Source of the DNA: Membranipora membranacea
Lineage: Eukaryota; Bryozoa; Gymnolaemata; Cheilostomatida; Membraniporidae
Length of the DNA stretch: 64,000 nt
Reading direction: 5' to 3'
NCBI GenBank assembly: GCA_914767715.1
Contig: OU612072.1
Location: 248,001 to 312,000, forward strand
Part shown: positions 11,301 through 21,432 of the stretch, one piece after another
Numbering within the stretch: position 1 is the stretch's first letter
Layout: every line of letters begins with the position of its first letter
Translations under genes and position numbers: made by a program
Notes under the pieces: model-generated
The model's database searches: none
What the model was told of the DNA's origin: nothing
Seen by the model: the letters and a program-made list of their open reading frames with translations, nothing else

Positions 11301-14300
11301 ACGCAACCGCAGAAGTACCAGCAACCATTCCAGTTGAGCAATTATATGTCGAATCACATCTCAATCCTTCTTAGAAGTCCATGGGAAGTCAATGGTTCCC
11401 TACTGGGCACTTAATTGATTTACACGTATCTTACTAATACCCTACCCAAAGACCATTGCATGTTATAGCCAGGTAGTTACATATGATAAAGTTTTGTCAG
11501 ATTTGCATGGTAAAAAATTTCAAGGCTCTACTTGGTGTGAATAAGGAAAGATAGCTCTCATTCCGTACTATAATGTCACTAATAACAGGAAGTGCTTTTT
11601 ACTTGCATTGCATATCCTGTTCATAGTGACATCATAATGCAGAGAATGAGAGTAACTTCCCCTTTTGAGAGTGTTACTCTTTCCACCATCAATAATTCAT
11701 GCCAAGTAGAGCATTGAAATTTTTTACCTAGTAAATCTGACAACACTAATTAATCATATGTAACTGCCGGACTATAACATGCTTTGGTCTTTTGGTAGAC
11801 TTTAAAGCTTAGTTCACTATCTCCAATGAGAGAAATCAAAATTGAAATTGATCAACTGTAACTTAGTAATTTTAGAGCGCACCACCTTAATCAATCAACA
11901 CAGTGACCTCTAAATAAGAAACATGGAATGTGAAGGAGGCACATATTTGTCGTGGCCACAACAAAATGAGTCCAAGCATGCAACATTGTATTACCAGACA
12001 CGTTATTTTGCCGACCTGAAATAAATTTAGCAGAAACTGATGATGTCATGCAAACCACCATTCTAAAGAGGATAAACCTAGAGCGAATCTCCCTACTTTA
12101 TAGAGATGTGGGTATAAGATGGTCAAACCAAGTCCCTGTCATTTTGCTGAAGTAAAAGACAAACGTTTGACTACTTTCACCTTCAACTACAGTATATGAC
12201 CGGATATTTCAAAGCACACAATTCTGGCCAAGACTATTTACCTTTGCGTTTTTTCCAGCAGCAGAATCCAATGATAACAACAATAATAATGGCACCTATA
12301 ACTCCTCCTACTGCTCCACCTATAGTAGCTGCTGATGTTCGGGGTTTTGGCTCAGAAGTAGCAGGTACTGTTGGGGGAGGATTGGTCGGTGCCGTGTTAT
12401 CCCACATGATTCGCCATGTAATAGACAATGGACTTGAACCTACAAGACACAATATCAGACATTGTATACCACTGGTCAATTTGCCTCATCTATTTTAAAT
12501 GCTGAGGGAAACTGTGTGGTGTTACACATTACTATAATCATGATAAAAAGTTATACTAAAACAGGATCATATGGAAGACACATTGCAATTTGGGAATATC
12601 TGATAGGAACAAAGCGGAAAGAACCATTCTGTGGTTCACTTGTATATCACTGTTTTTCAGGTACAACGATCTCGCCAATTTTTATTTGAATCAGGAGCAA
12701 TTAAAAACGAAGAGCATGCGAACCAGTACTATCATGTTGCCAATGAATACCACTTTGTGCCAGATCTGAGGGTATGCTCGTAAGCTTACCTAGACTAGTG
12801 ATCGCTGGACATTAAACACACCTTTTTTACCAAGACATGGGTAACTCAATATTAAGAAATAGAAGTCAATATATAACTGTACTAGAGGAAGCCTGGAATT
12901 ATCATTTCTAGTTATAGACCGATGTGTTTTGAAAGCTGTCCTATCCACTGACAGGATATGACTACATATCACAGTTTATAGTTGCTACTGTGCTTCCAGG
13001 ATGCTAGGTCATACACAAAATGTGCTAGACTGCATCAAATGTAGGGTCTACATAACAGGACCATATTCACATGGTATGTAATTAGGTTACGTAGTGTGAA
13101 TCGGTAGAGTAAACACTCACCAGCTCCAGCAACAGATCCTTCACAAGTAATCTCTTCTACCTCCCCATTATCTCTAGAGTTGTCGCTAAATGATAGCATG
13201 CTGGTCTGTGTGGAGGTGATATCTGTTAGATTTGATATCCAGGAGTAAGTCGGTGTAGGATAACCTTCTATGTCGCATCTCAGGGGAGTTGGTGATCCAG
13301 GGTTGTTATCTTCAGACCTAAGTATTGTCTGAGTCCAGTCACGGGAGATATCTGAAATTGTGACAAATACAAAGTCAAGCCGACAGCAGGAAAGCTTTGA
13401 TTTTTGTTGGAGCTTAAACCACTGCTGCCACAGCTGGGCTTTGCCAAGCATAGCCACCAGTCAAAAGTTTGAATAGAGAGTCAGGGTCAACTTTTGTCAT
13501 CACTAATGGTGGATGGCTGGGAAAGAAGATACTCCTTACATTTTGAGAGCTCATATAACTCCATTCAAAGCTACTGGCTAGATGTTTTGATGCCACAACC
13601 CTCTATTTAAATTTTTGACTGGTAGCTCTGCTGGGCAAAGCCCTGCTGTGGCAGCAGTGGTTTAAATAAGAATATGCAGCACCGTTGGGAAACTAGAAAC
13701 TACAAAAGAGTGAGGCTGAAGTAGCACTAATGGACTCACATATCGGCCTGATTTCCTTTGTCTTGACCTTATCACTTTCTACCGGCCAATCAGCATTTTC
13801 CTGATCTGTGCAGCGTACAGTAAACCCATCTCTGTCTGCAGGACTTGTAGTGTAAGATCCACCAGGTAATGAAGTCACTTCTCCAGATTCTCTGACCAAT
13901 TCTGCATAAAGATAACAATAATATTGCTTTTGTTTGACAATTAAAAAGGATTAAAAGTCTGAGCTGAGCCAATGTATATTCATTTGCAATTTTGGTTTTA
14001 ACAGCCAAGAATGGGAGCTGCATCATAAGAGTTGGTAGAAAGATGACAATCTCGTATGGTGGCGATATATGTTGGCAGGGCATAGTACAACATATTATAC
14101 GTGATGACTACTGTATAGTTACCATAAACATAGGTGCTCAACGGAGAGTTTGACTCACAGCTGACAGTTATCGTAACATTCTCAACCACAGGATCCACCC
14201 CAACAGATATCGTAAGATTTTTCGGCGGAACTGAAGAAAAAAGAGTTGTTGATTTTGCTTTTTGCTACAGTTATCATAGAATACATAGAAGGCTAACCAT

Positions 14301-15287
14301 CAATGTGACATGGAGAATATTTTGTGAAAGTATTACAGAACCATGAAGGTTTACAGTAAGGAAGTTTTACTTTGATGCTGTGGCTTTATAAAAAAAACTA
14401 CACAATAATTAAAAACATCAGCGTGTGGTATCATCATGGATACAAGACCCTTGCTTGCACATCATACTCACTTAATACAGGTTGGTGCTGGATAACTACC
14501 GGAGTAGTTCCTTGCGTCGAACTTTCACAGGTTATTGATTGAGTAGACAGCTCTTGTGTGATGTTCAGTTTGACAGTCAAAGTGTTATCATTGTCAGGAA
14601 GGTTACACTGCTCATCATTGACTGGAGCTTCAACTAGAACTGGCCATTTATTCGCAAGAGTAAATGTCGTGCTGAATCGAAGACATTGAAGCTCTGCATC
14701 GTCCAACTTCATAACCAAACCATATATACTACCAGAAGCCGGTATCTCAGAAGATCTACATGTTAATGTGAGCGGTTCTCCGAGATAATAACTGTTACCT
14801 GTAGTTGTAGCTTTATTAAGTGTTAATACTTCTACAATGATAATGAATAAACAGTCATTTAACATTATCATTCACAGTGATAGCAAATTCTACTGTATCT
14901 GGTATAATGATAGTCAACAATTTTTTCTGAAGCAAAAAATTCTGAATATGTTTCATCAGGATTCATGTAGTAGTAGTAGTAGTAGGCCTACATATTTGTT
15001 ATATGTGATAATTGAATAAAACTTATGATAAACTTGACTGATGTGCAGGTTCTTGAGAAAAGCTGAACCTCTCCAAGATGCATGCAGGCTCACGGCGGTC
15101 AAATATTTAGTCACTGGATTGGCAAGATGTAAAATTACTGTCATGTGGGCGTACATCAAAGAGCCATAATGCCTCCGTAAAAATGAAGTCCTAGTAGCAA
15201 CAAACCTCCAACTGAGAATTGCAATATAGTCACCACAGATATGCATATAACTGCAAGCCACTGTCTTGATTCACTCGATGAAATCAT
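8048..15287 (-). CDS. Receptor gene 1: three-Ig membrane receptor with ITIM tail
   Basis: Ten minus-strand exons join without a phase conflict: 15287-15206, 14831-14472, 14230-14123, 13901-13740, 13351-13121, 12439-12242, 11117-11051, 10514-10501, 8874-8837 and 8344-8048; the sum is 1557 nt, 518 aa plus stop. Residues 1-27 are a signal peptide; Ig1 is 28-147 (C52/C129, extra pair C77/C103, sequon NIT at 117); Ig2 is 148-237 (C172/C214, no core Trp); Ig3 is 238-314 (C263, W275, C307). A Pro-rich stalk precedes a Gly/Ile membrane segment at about 354-376, followed by KKRK. The tail has ITIMs at Y424 (IIYSEV) and Y454 (VEYTSI), an ITIM-like site at Y482 (MEYESV) and a proline-rich end. Known: phosphorylated ITIMs recruit SH2 phosphatases. 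Inferred: an inhibitory surface receptor; the ligand is unknown. No kinase domain was seen. Confidence 0.85.
8837..8874 (-). CDS. Gene 1 exon 9, tail
   Basis: A 38-nt exon, acceptor TCTCTTTCAG and donor GTAAGT, phase 1 to 0, encoding GRAPTNDKKPLND. It links the microexon to the ITIM exon. Confidence 0.65.
8875..10500. other. Intron 8 of receptor gene 1
   Basis: There are no further exons I can support. A 92-codon plus-strand open frame at 9545-9823 has no recognisable domain and lies antisense in the intron; it may be part of an old mobile element. Confidence 0.5.
10501..10514 (-). CDS. Gene 1 exon 8, 14-nt microexon
   Basis: Fourteen bases between an acceptor after TTTTATTTTACAG and a strong GTGAGTGT donor. 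It converts phase 2 to phase 1 and encodes RPTK. The call rests on splice signals and on the phase chain closing only when it is included. Confidence 0.55.
11051..11117 (-). CDS. Gene 1 exon 7, tail
   Basis: A 67-nt exon with acceptor CATTTCAG and donor GTAAAT. It enters in phase 1 from the membrane exon and leaves in phase 2. It encodes a hydrophilic juxtamembrane stretch (ASQQPGKKGADLPLNENGDS). There is no counterpart in genes 2 and 3. Confidence 0.65.
11441..11799. repeat. ~360-bp imperfect palindrome (foldback MITE-like)
   Basis: The left arm (CCAAAGACCATTGCATGTTA and onward) recurs inverted at the right end (CATGCTTTGGTC... inverted), including the CATATGTAACT/AGTTACATATG and CCAAGTAGAG/CTCTACTTGG blocks. 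The arms are about 170 bp with a short spacer near 11610. It lies in gene 1 intron 6, between the membrane exon and the tail exons. Confidence 0.8.
12242..12439 (-). CDS. Gene 1 exon 6, stalk and membrane segment
   Basis: A 198-nt exon encoding a Pro/Thr-rich stalk (NPPPTVPATSEPKP) and a membrane helix beginning IGGAVGGVIGAIIIVVIIGF, then CCW and KKRK as the stop-transfer signal. No charged residue lies inside the helix, so it does not look like an adaptor-dependent receptor. If the donor were not used, translation would stop two codons later. Confidence 0.88.
12661..12771 (+). other. Exon-like open segment antisense to receptor gene 1
   Basis: A 111-nt phase 0-0 block runs from an acceptor CTGTTTTTCAG (ends 12660) to a donor GTATGC (12772) and is open for 37 codons. 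It contains EEHANQYYHVANEYHFVPDL, two Tyr motifs. Orthologous antisense blocks sit in the same intron of gene 2 (about 29768-29870) and gene 3 (about 53720-53815). The gene 2 block has a stop; in gene 3 the second half is open. It may be a tail exon of an opposite-strand gene or a relic of one. Confidence 0.4.
13121..13351 (-). CDS. Gene 1 exon 5, Ig-like domain 3
   Basis: A 231-nt phase 1-1 exon with the classical spacing of Cys (PLRCDIEGYP), Trp (TYSW) and Cys (EEITCEG). The acceptor is TTTCAG and the donor GTGAGT. It is the most canonical of the three domains. Confidence 0.85.
13740..14230 (-). CDS. Gene 1 exons 3-4, Ig-like domain 2
   Basis: Two exons (14230-14123 and 13901-13740, phase 1 throughout) make one short Ig-like domain. 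The first cysteine is in ITVSC, the second in GFTVRC, and a G-strand-like KVKTKEIRP follows. Past the donor the paralogues drift into different frames, which supports ending the exon at STYVY. The core Trp is missing, so the domain is reduced. Confidence 0.75.
14472..14831 (-). CDS. Gene 1 exon 2, Ig-like domain 1
   Basis: A 360-nt symmetric phase 1-1 exon, the same length as in gene 2. It starts with EVLTLNKATTTGNSYYLGEP and carries the LTLTC and SITC cysteines that frame an Ig fold, plus a second internal cysteine pair. The acceptor follows CATTGTAG and the donor is GTGAGT. Confidence 0.85.
15206..15287 (-). CDS. Gene 1 exon 1, signal peptide
   Basis: The ATG is at 15287-15285. The exon reads MISSSESRQWLAVICISVVT and onward, a hydrophobic leader matching genes 2 and 3 nearly residue for residue. 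The donor is GTTTGT and the exon ends in phase 1, as do its paralogues. Confidence 0.8.
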
Positions 15288-17600
15288 CCTAGTATTTCGA
15301 AGTGCGAACTGAAAAAATAGATTATTTAGCAATCGATGATAACTCTTGATTGTGATCTGAGGTTGTCAGGTCAACTAGAGAAGTAGCCCAGTATGATATA
15401 ATTATTATGCTGCCCAAACCACGCCCTTCAATCAAAAAATCAATTCTAGCGGTTTATGGTCTTGTCAGGTCCAGGGCCAAGCAAGCATTATTCTTATAAA
15501 TATAGATTCTTGTTATGCATTTACGTATCTAACAAGAGGCTCAGTATACAATCAAGGCTATTGTGTAAGGTATGATACATTTGAATTCGTTGCCAGAGTT
15601 CACAGCTTGAAATAAATGATGATGATCAAATGATAGCTAAGCAATATAAGCTCCACGAGCATGGGATCCTTGGGCTAGCACAAAGTTCAGTTATTCTGGT
15701 GGTATGTATACTAATGTTGTATACTAAATGACATATACTAATGCTGTTGTATACTAATGCATTGCATTAGAATATGTCATAAGACATGTGGATTAGTGAT
15801 TGTTGTGTAACAAGCTAAACAAAACCTTCGTCGATATTTTGTATATGTACTTTACAAAAGAGGATGAAGTAAACAATTAGTAGGCCTACACAGTAGGTTG
15901 TCTGGAATGAGAACTAAGCCCTACATTGCTCCTTGATTTCAAGCTAGTAAGTAAGATGGATCAAGAGAGTAGCCAGTAATACATTCATGTCTATGTAAAC
16001 CCACTGGCTGGCATGCTTGAAACTCAGGTAACAGGAATTACACAACTGAACTTTATTTTTTCAGAGTCCGATTATCTCTTCATTATTAAAAACAGCAAGA
16101 ATCACTATCTGAATCTCAAAGTGAAAAGCGGCTTGCCAGTGAAGGTGGGTTGTGTGTTCTGTACTAAACAAACCAGCGATAAAAAAAAACAAATTGTGAA
16201 CCAGGGGGGTCTTTCAATTATAAAGGATGAGTGCTGCTTTACTAAAGCAAATCATCATTATCACACTATTGCTCTACAAATCGCTCACATGGACAAAATC
16301 GCTCCCAAAAGTTCCTAATGCAAAATATGTGTATACAGATAGTCCGACAATGAATGAGCGGTTTCTGGGTATGACCCTAGCAGGTCTCAATCACTCATTG
16401 AGGGAGCGATCAGATTGTGATTTGGGTTGTTTATAATTGAAGATCCCCCAGTTATCAATGTTTCAAGTCTACTTTAATTTTAATGGCATTTATATGTTGC
16501 AAAAAAGAAGGGGCATAACATTAATTTCTTTAAACTCTGATGTGCAGATGATAGTTGAAAGTTGAGTTTGGTTTCACTCACCCATACAACTTACTTGACT
16601 CAGAGGAGATGAACAGACAGTCACAGTGCGAGTATAAAAGCAATTTGGTAGTTACTCCTCCTTGAAAATGAAAGATGAGGCCTCAGGAGAGATATTAGAG
16701 GTCTGGTAGAAGCAAGGAGTAACGGGTATCCTTGGTGGTAGAAGATATAGGCCCTTCCTACAACCTAGTCCCACTAGACTAGTACTAGCTAGGCTTACTT
16801 GGTACTCGCCTTGAGTTGACAGGCTAGATTATTAGATAGATAGTTAGTTAGTAGATTGATAAATTGTATTAATATTTATTGTCCATAGATAAAATATTCT
16901 TACTCTATTAAGAAGGTAAAACTCTAAGTTCAGTAGCAGGAACACAAATCAGTGGATATTATCAATATTACTGTAATAATTACAGTATCGCGTAACAATA
17001 ATCATGTAAGACCTCCTGCATACCAGTGTGACAGCCAGTGTTCGCTAGTGTGAGTGAGCCGACTTCCTGTTATAATGATCAATAGACATTTGAATAAGCC
17101 TTGAATATCCATGTCAATGATGGAATTGGTTGGACAACTCTCAAAACAGCTATTGGGCAGCCAACTCCTAAATCATACATGCTTTTGAACAGCAGCAGCA
17201 AGGGTGAGACCAATGAACTAAGTTCATTGGTGAGACTCGGACCCCAGCTTTCCTGCCTTTACCACATGACATTCAGTATTATATAAAACAAATGACCTGG
17301 ACCAGATTTTCTCTTTCAATTTTTAAGGTTTAGTTGTTTCCCCTTTTCCTAGTTTTTGGGAAGTTTTGGCTTTGTCAAATAACTTTTAAACTTTTCTTGG
17401 GTTAACTATCAATTTAGATGACAAATAGGAAAACTTTAATATATAGCCAACCAATCCCGCTCTTTGGACCTGTAGATTGTGTGTGGAAACACAACCTGTA
17501 GGGTGTACCCTACGATTTCATTTATATGTATTCATTCTATTTCTGAGAGTACTAATTTGTACCCATAGGTTCCGCCTTTGGATAAAAATTTTTATTTTTT
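15288..17600. other. Upstream region of receptor gene 1
   Basis: The promoter of gene 1 should lie here on the minus strand. I see no gene. A 101-codon plus-strand frame at 16013-16318 has no recognisable motif. Short ATACTAATG-type repeats occur near 15710-15770. Confidence 0.45.
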
Positions 17601-17634
17601 CAACTTCGAAATAGCGGTAAAAAAGTGATAATAA

Positions 17635-17919
17635 ATGGAATATCAAATTAAACTTTATAAAAACCTTGCTAACCAAAGACACCTATCTATACAACATTTT
17701 CTAAATGAGAAAAGTGGGAATGCACTGACGGAACAACTGGTTCAGGCTCATGCAGTACCTTTTGTCGCTTCCATTGTGGAAGCGATTGAAAAGACTGTTA
17801 CTAAAGTGACTGCCAATGAAATTCCACTGCCGAAAGAAGGCATACACAGAATATTTTTAAAGCTGCAAAAGATACCATTTGAAGGCTTAAAGCGGAATCG
17901 ATATATACAATCTGTTTAG
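17635..17919 (+). pseudogene. Unassigned ORF in a decayed virus-like or Polinton-like element
   Basis: A 94-codon frame (NEKSGNALTEQLVQAHAVPF region) with no clear family match. Just downstream, about 17960-18150, a second frame is readable as KDEIYRALTAEMLKYGVVES before stops. Both lie upstream of the capsid-like frame at 19610 and probably belonged to the same element. This part is not represented in copy B, whose duplication starts further right. Confidence 0.3.
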
Positions 17920-18059
17920 ATATATACCTAGATGTCAACCTGTTTAACACTTTTTTGGTTTTAAATAAGGATGAGATCTACCGAGCACTGACTGCAGAAA
18001 TGTTAAAATATGGTGTGGTTGAGTCTCCAATATTTTATGGTCAAGGTGGTAAAACATTG

Positions 18060-19010
18060 ACATGCTTCCCCACACTGATTTCGAGATTACACTATTAGTA
18101 TGTGTATCTCTGATCGATAGAGCTTCTGTCGCAAATATTGAGCACCTACATTTGGCTGAAAGAGAGGACAACTTTAATTTTATCAAACAGACATGATCGA
18201 AACAGAATTACCTAGCTCTGCATTGGTAATACACCTGTAATTGGGTGAAGGTGAACTTGTTGCACCCATCCTCCAAAATAAAATGATTAGCATGCTGATG
18301 ACAAATGAGGGTGTAGCCAATTCAAAAGCACTGCTATCAGTGATATTGAACCCTGTTAATATTGTCAGGTGTATTTGCAATGGAAATTTATTGAATTAAA
18401 TTATAAAATTTCTTTTTGCAAAATCATTTTTGGAAGATCAATGCATACGGTTTGGCTAATGAAAATTAGACCGGAAATGTGTGATAAATGCAATGGTCTT
18501 ACATATGGGGCCACTGAAGAATTCTGACAACGAATTTTCAACCCATAGTCACCAATATGGAAGAGCAGAAGTATACCATCATTTTGAGTGGTATGGTTAA
18601 AGAATTGAAAGAACCTGAAGCAGGCCTATTGGGGTGATAAGTCAACATAGTTTGCATGTAAAGCAATGGGGAAATAAATAGAGGTGTTGGACCATTGTTA
18701 GTTCTCTCTTCTGAGCTTAGGCTAGCAATACACAGTTTCGATGTCACTTTTCTTGTCAAAAACATGTGCTAAATGCTCTTCTAAAACTGTTAAAAGGTGA
18801 TATCAGATTTTCTAAATATAAATTAGAATATTTTAACAAAGAATGAGAAAATGATAAGTGTATATCCAAAAGTTTGGGTAATCATCCACACGTCTCCTAA
18901 ATACTGAATTTCAGCTGCACTCAAGCTAAGTGAACTAATTCACTCTCTATCGATCAGAGATATACATGCAATAGTATATCACGTGATCAGTGTGATGCTT
19001 CCCACTTATA
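18060..19010. repeat. Inverted repeat inside the decayed element
   Basis: The ~70-bp segment near 18061-18130 (with TATCTCTGATCGATAGAG) recurs inverted near 18945-19010 (CTCTCTATCGATCAGAGATA), both flanked by similar GCTTCCC strings. This suggests a foldback structure or local rearrangement. Confidence 0.65.
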
Positions 19011-19125
19011 TGCAGACAGAGAAATTCAAGACCATGATTCATCAATTTTAATGATTTTTATACGAGCAACTCGGGTACTACACAGCAGACATTGACTCAA
19101 GCAAAAAAGGAATGGGAAACTGAGG

Positions 19126-19365
19126 ATGTTCGTGAATTTGAGGCGGAGGATGGAACTGAGGATTAGAGTCAGTTTGAAGAGGCGGATAAAGACCTGGATT
19201 TTACTCTGTAGTCTGTATACTGATGCAAACAATGAGAGGTTTGCAGTTGGAGTGGGCCCTGCTGATCGTTTGTCCATGTTGCTTGCTTCTAAGAATGCGG
19301 GGAACACTAATCTAGATCTAATTAATGAGGCTCAGGATACTCTCAAGAAGTTGCTTAAACGATGA
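19126..19365 (+). pseudogene. C-terminal remnant of an element ORF
   Basis: The frame reads NERFAVGVGPADRLSMLLAS and ends KKLLKR-stop. In copy B (about 42465-42702) the same frame is longer upstream and begins with an acidic stretch (EELEAEDGTEDWSQFEEADK) that in copy A is interrupted by a TAG. It is probably the end of a structural or accessory protein of the element at 17.6-21.4 kb; the function is unknown. Confidence 0.35.
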
Positions 19366-19609
19366 GCTACTGACTAGGTCAAATATTATCAGTCGGAAAA
19401 GTTATTTTAATAATAAATGGAAGAAGATACATTGTTACTTAGCGGGATTGGTACCAACTTAAAAGCGAAGCTTGATACTCCTATTTAAGCGGTCTATGTA
19501 AAATTGCCATACAAGGGCTTTCAATGTAATACACTTGACCAAATATTACCACTACCAATAACAAGTTAAAATACACTATAAGAAAACACATATAAGTGCA
19601 CAAAGGAGC

Positions 19610-20135
19610 ATGACTTTTCGATCGGGTGCGTATGAAATGAAAGCAATACCAAATTTTATAAGAGTAGAGCTGACGCGTAGAGGAGATGCTGGAGCCTTTC
19701 AGCTAGTGGCCAACTCTAACACATTGAAATCTGTAATAGACGTGACTAATTCCAATTGCATAGTGAATATTGGAGAATCAACAATTAAGAGTATTCTTGG
19801 TTGGTCAACAGGAAATCTACCTAAGGGTACAAACAACTCTTCCAAAAATGTAAATGTAAGTAAAGTCAATGAGATTTTAGTTGACTGTAATATTTTTGAA
19901 GGTGCTTATACAGCAGAGTCAAGCGGAGGTTATCAAAACAGACTGTGTTGGCAAGCTTTATCCCAATGTTGCACCCGGATATAAAGTAAAAATTGAGCCA
20001 AGACAGCTATTTTATGCTAACATGAATACTACATTGATTAAAAAGGTTGCGGTGTGTCTCACCAACAAGGACTATACCCCCATGACAACCCGGATGAAAA
20101 AATGTCAGTCAAATTGTTTATTAAACCTGAAATAA
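19610..20135 (+). pseudogene. Decayed minor-capsid (penton)-like ORF, copy A
   Basis: A frame of 124 codons starts MTFRSGAYEMKAIPNFIRVE and then continues in another frame from about 19930 (YPNVAPGYKVKIEP), so a frameshift has broken it. The layout (charged N-terminal strand region, then a CNIFEGAY turn, then the PNVAPGYK block) resembles minor capsid proteins of Polinton/adintovirus-type elements common in invertebrate genomes. It is only a fossil; no integrase or DNA polymerase of that class was found nearby. The assignment is by motif memory and needs a profile search. Confidence 0.5.
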
Positions 20136-20881
20136 ACAGCCATGAAAAAAACGTATAGTATAGGTATGTCAGAAACGGTAATGTCTCTAGCGATTACAAG
20201 AAGATGTCAAAATTTGTTAATCCTCAAAGCTTGGAGGTAGTCAAAATTTTGAAAAGAGTAAGAAAAATGTTTTAGTATAATAATCAAGATGGCAAATTTC
20301 AAGAGCATAAATGGTCAATGCTATGTGATTGAGAGCGATCGAATAAAAAAACAAACTAAAACAAAATGCCTTGGCACATCGTACGTTCAAAATTGGTTGG
20401 TTGTCAAAGTTCAATGTTGTCAAGTTTATGGCATCTCATCCCAAAAGCCTTCTCTCTGGTGGTCAATAGAATCATAATTGTGATGAAAAATTACTCACAC
20501 AAACACAATTATTACTATTATTAAATCTATTCATAGAAAATATAATAATATCACATATTTTATTGACTGTAATTCAAGATCTGGTACCTCCATTCAAGAT
20601 CAACCACCATTTTATAATGTGACAAATTACTGTTCATCCTCTTTCCAAATTATGTTCACCAATTTTTTTTCAATTATAAGATCAATCACAGTAGGGATAT
20701 GATGATATCCCTTTCAGTTAAAATTAAATCCTGGGGGCAAATTTCTTGTCAATTTTCTTTTTAAAAAGGCCGCTGAAAAGCCTTAAAACTGCTTCTGATT
20801 TTTTGAAAATTCTCTGGTGGAGGCCCCCAACACCCCCCTAGCAGAAAGGCGCCAAAGCACCCCTCATGCACCCACCCTGCC

Positions 20882-21175
20882 TTGCCCTACCACTTCAAAA
20901 CCAATGGATATAGCCCTGCTTGGATCTATATGAGTCTTAATCCTACCAGGTACGGATATTTTGTGGTAGAGGTCCTAAATGAGGACACCCATGAACCATA
21001 CAAGTGTTACATGCCAAAATATATTGCTGGACCAAGATGTTTGTGTATGAAAAGTTTGATAAGAAAACCAATGGGAGTTAATATTCGTTTCACAAAGTGG
21101 TATTTTTCCCAAAACAGAAAAGCAATTTTGAAGTGTATGGTTAAAACACTCATGTTATTATTCCCGAGGAAATAA
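20882..21175 (+). pseudogene. Unassigned conserved frame in the decayed element
   Basis: A 97-codon frame with the readable block EVLNEDTHEPYKCYMPKYIA. Its copy-B counterpart (about 44380-44711) keeps the PMGVNIRCTKWH region but is out of frame upstream and carries a GGGTCT triplication. No function assigned. Confidence 0.25.
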
Positions 21176-21432
21176 TGAATTTTTATTCCTATGTCAACAA
21201 TGAATGTGAGAAGCATTTTTACATTAATACATTTATTTATTTCCTTTTTTATCCAAGGTGCCAACAAAATGCATTTTATCATTTTTATTGTAACAAAACC
21301 TGTAAGGTTGTCCACTTTTTATTACAGTAGCATACCAAATGGTTTGAGATAAAGTCTAAAGATTATATTATATATTGTTTAACGTATCGATGTCAATTCT
21401 ATCGTTACCTCCACTAAAAACGGATACTAGGG

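Noticed and set aside
12196-12498. 100-codon plus-strand frame over the gene 1 membrane exon
   Set aside because: It is the mirror of the Pro/Gly-rich stalk and helix exon; similar shadows occur antisense to genes 2 and 3.
8048-15287. Receptor tyrosine kinase
   Set aside because: Ig-bearing RTKs exist in sponges, but no kinase motif (GxGxxG, HRD, DFG) follows the membrane exon in any of the three genes.
16013-16318. 101-codon plus-strand frame upstream of gene 1
   Set aside because: No motif and no paralogue in the duplicated units; likely chance in AT-rich DNA.
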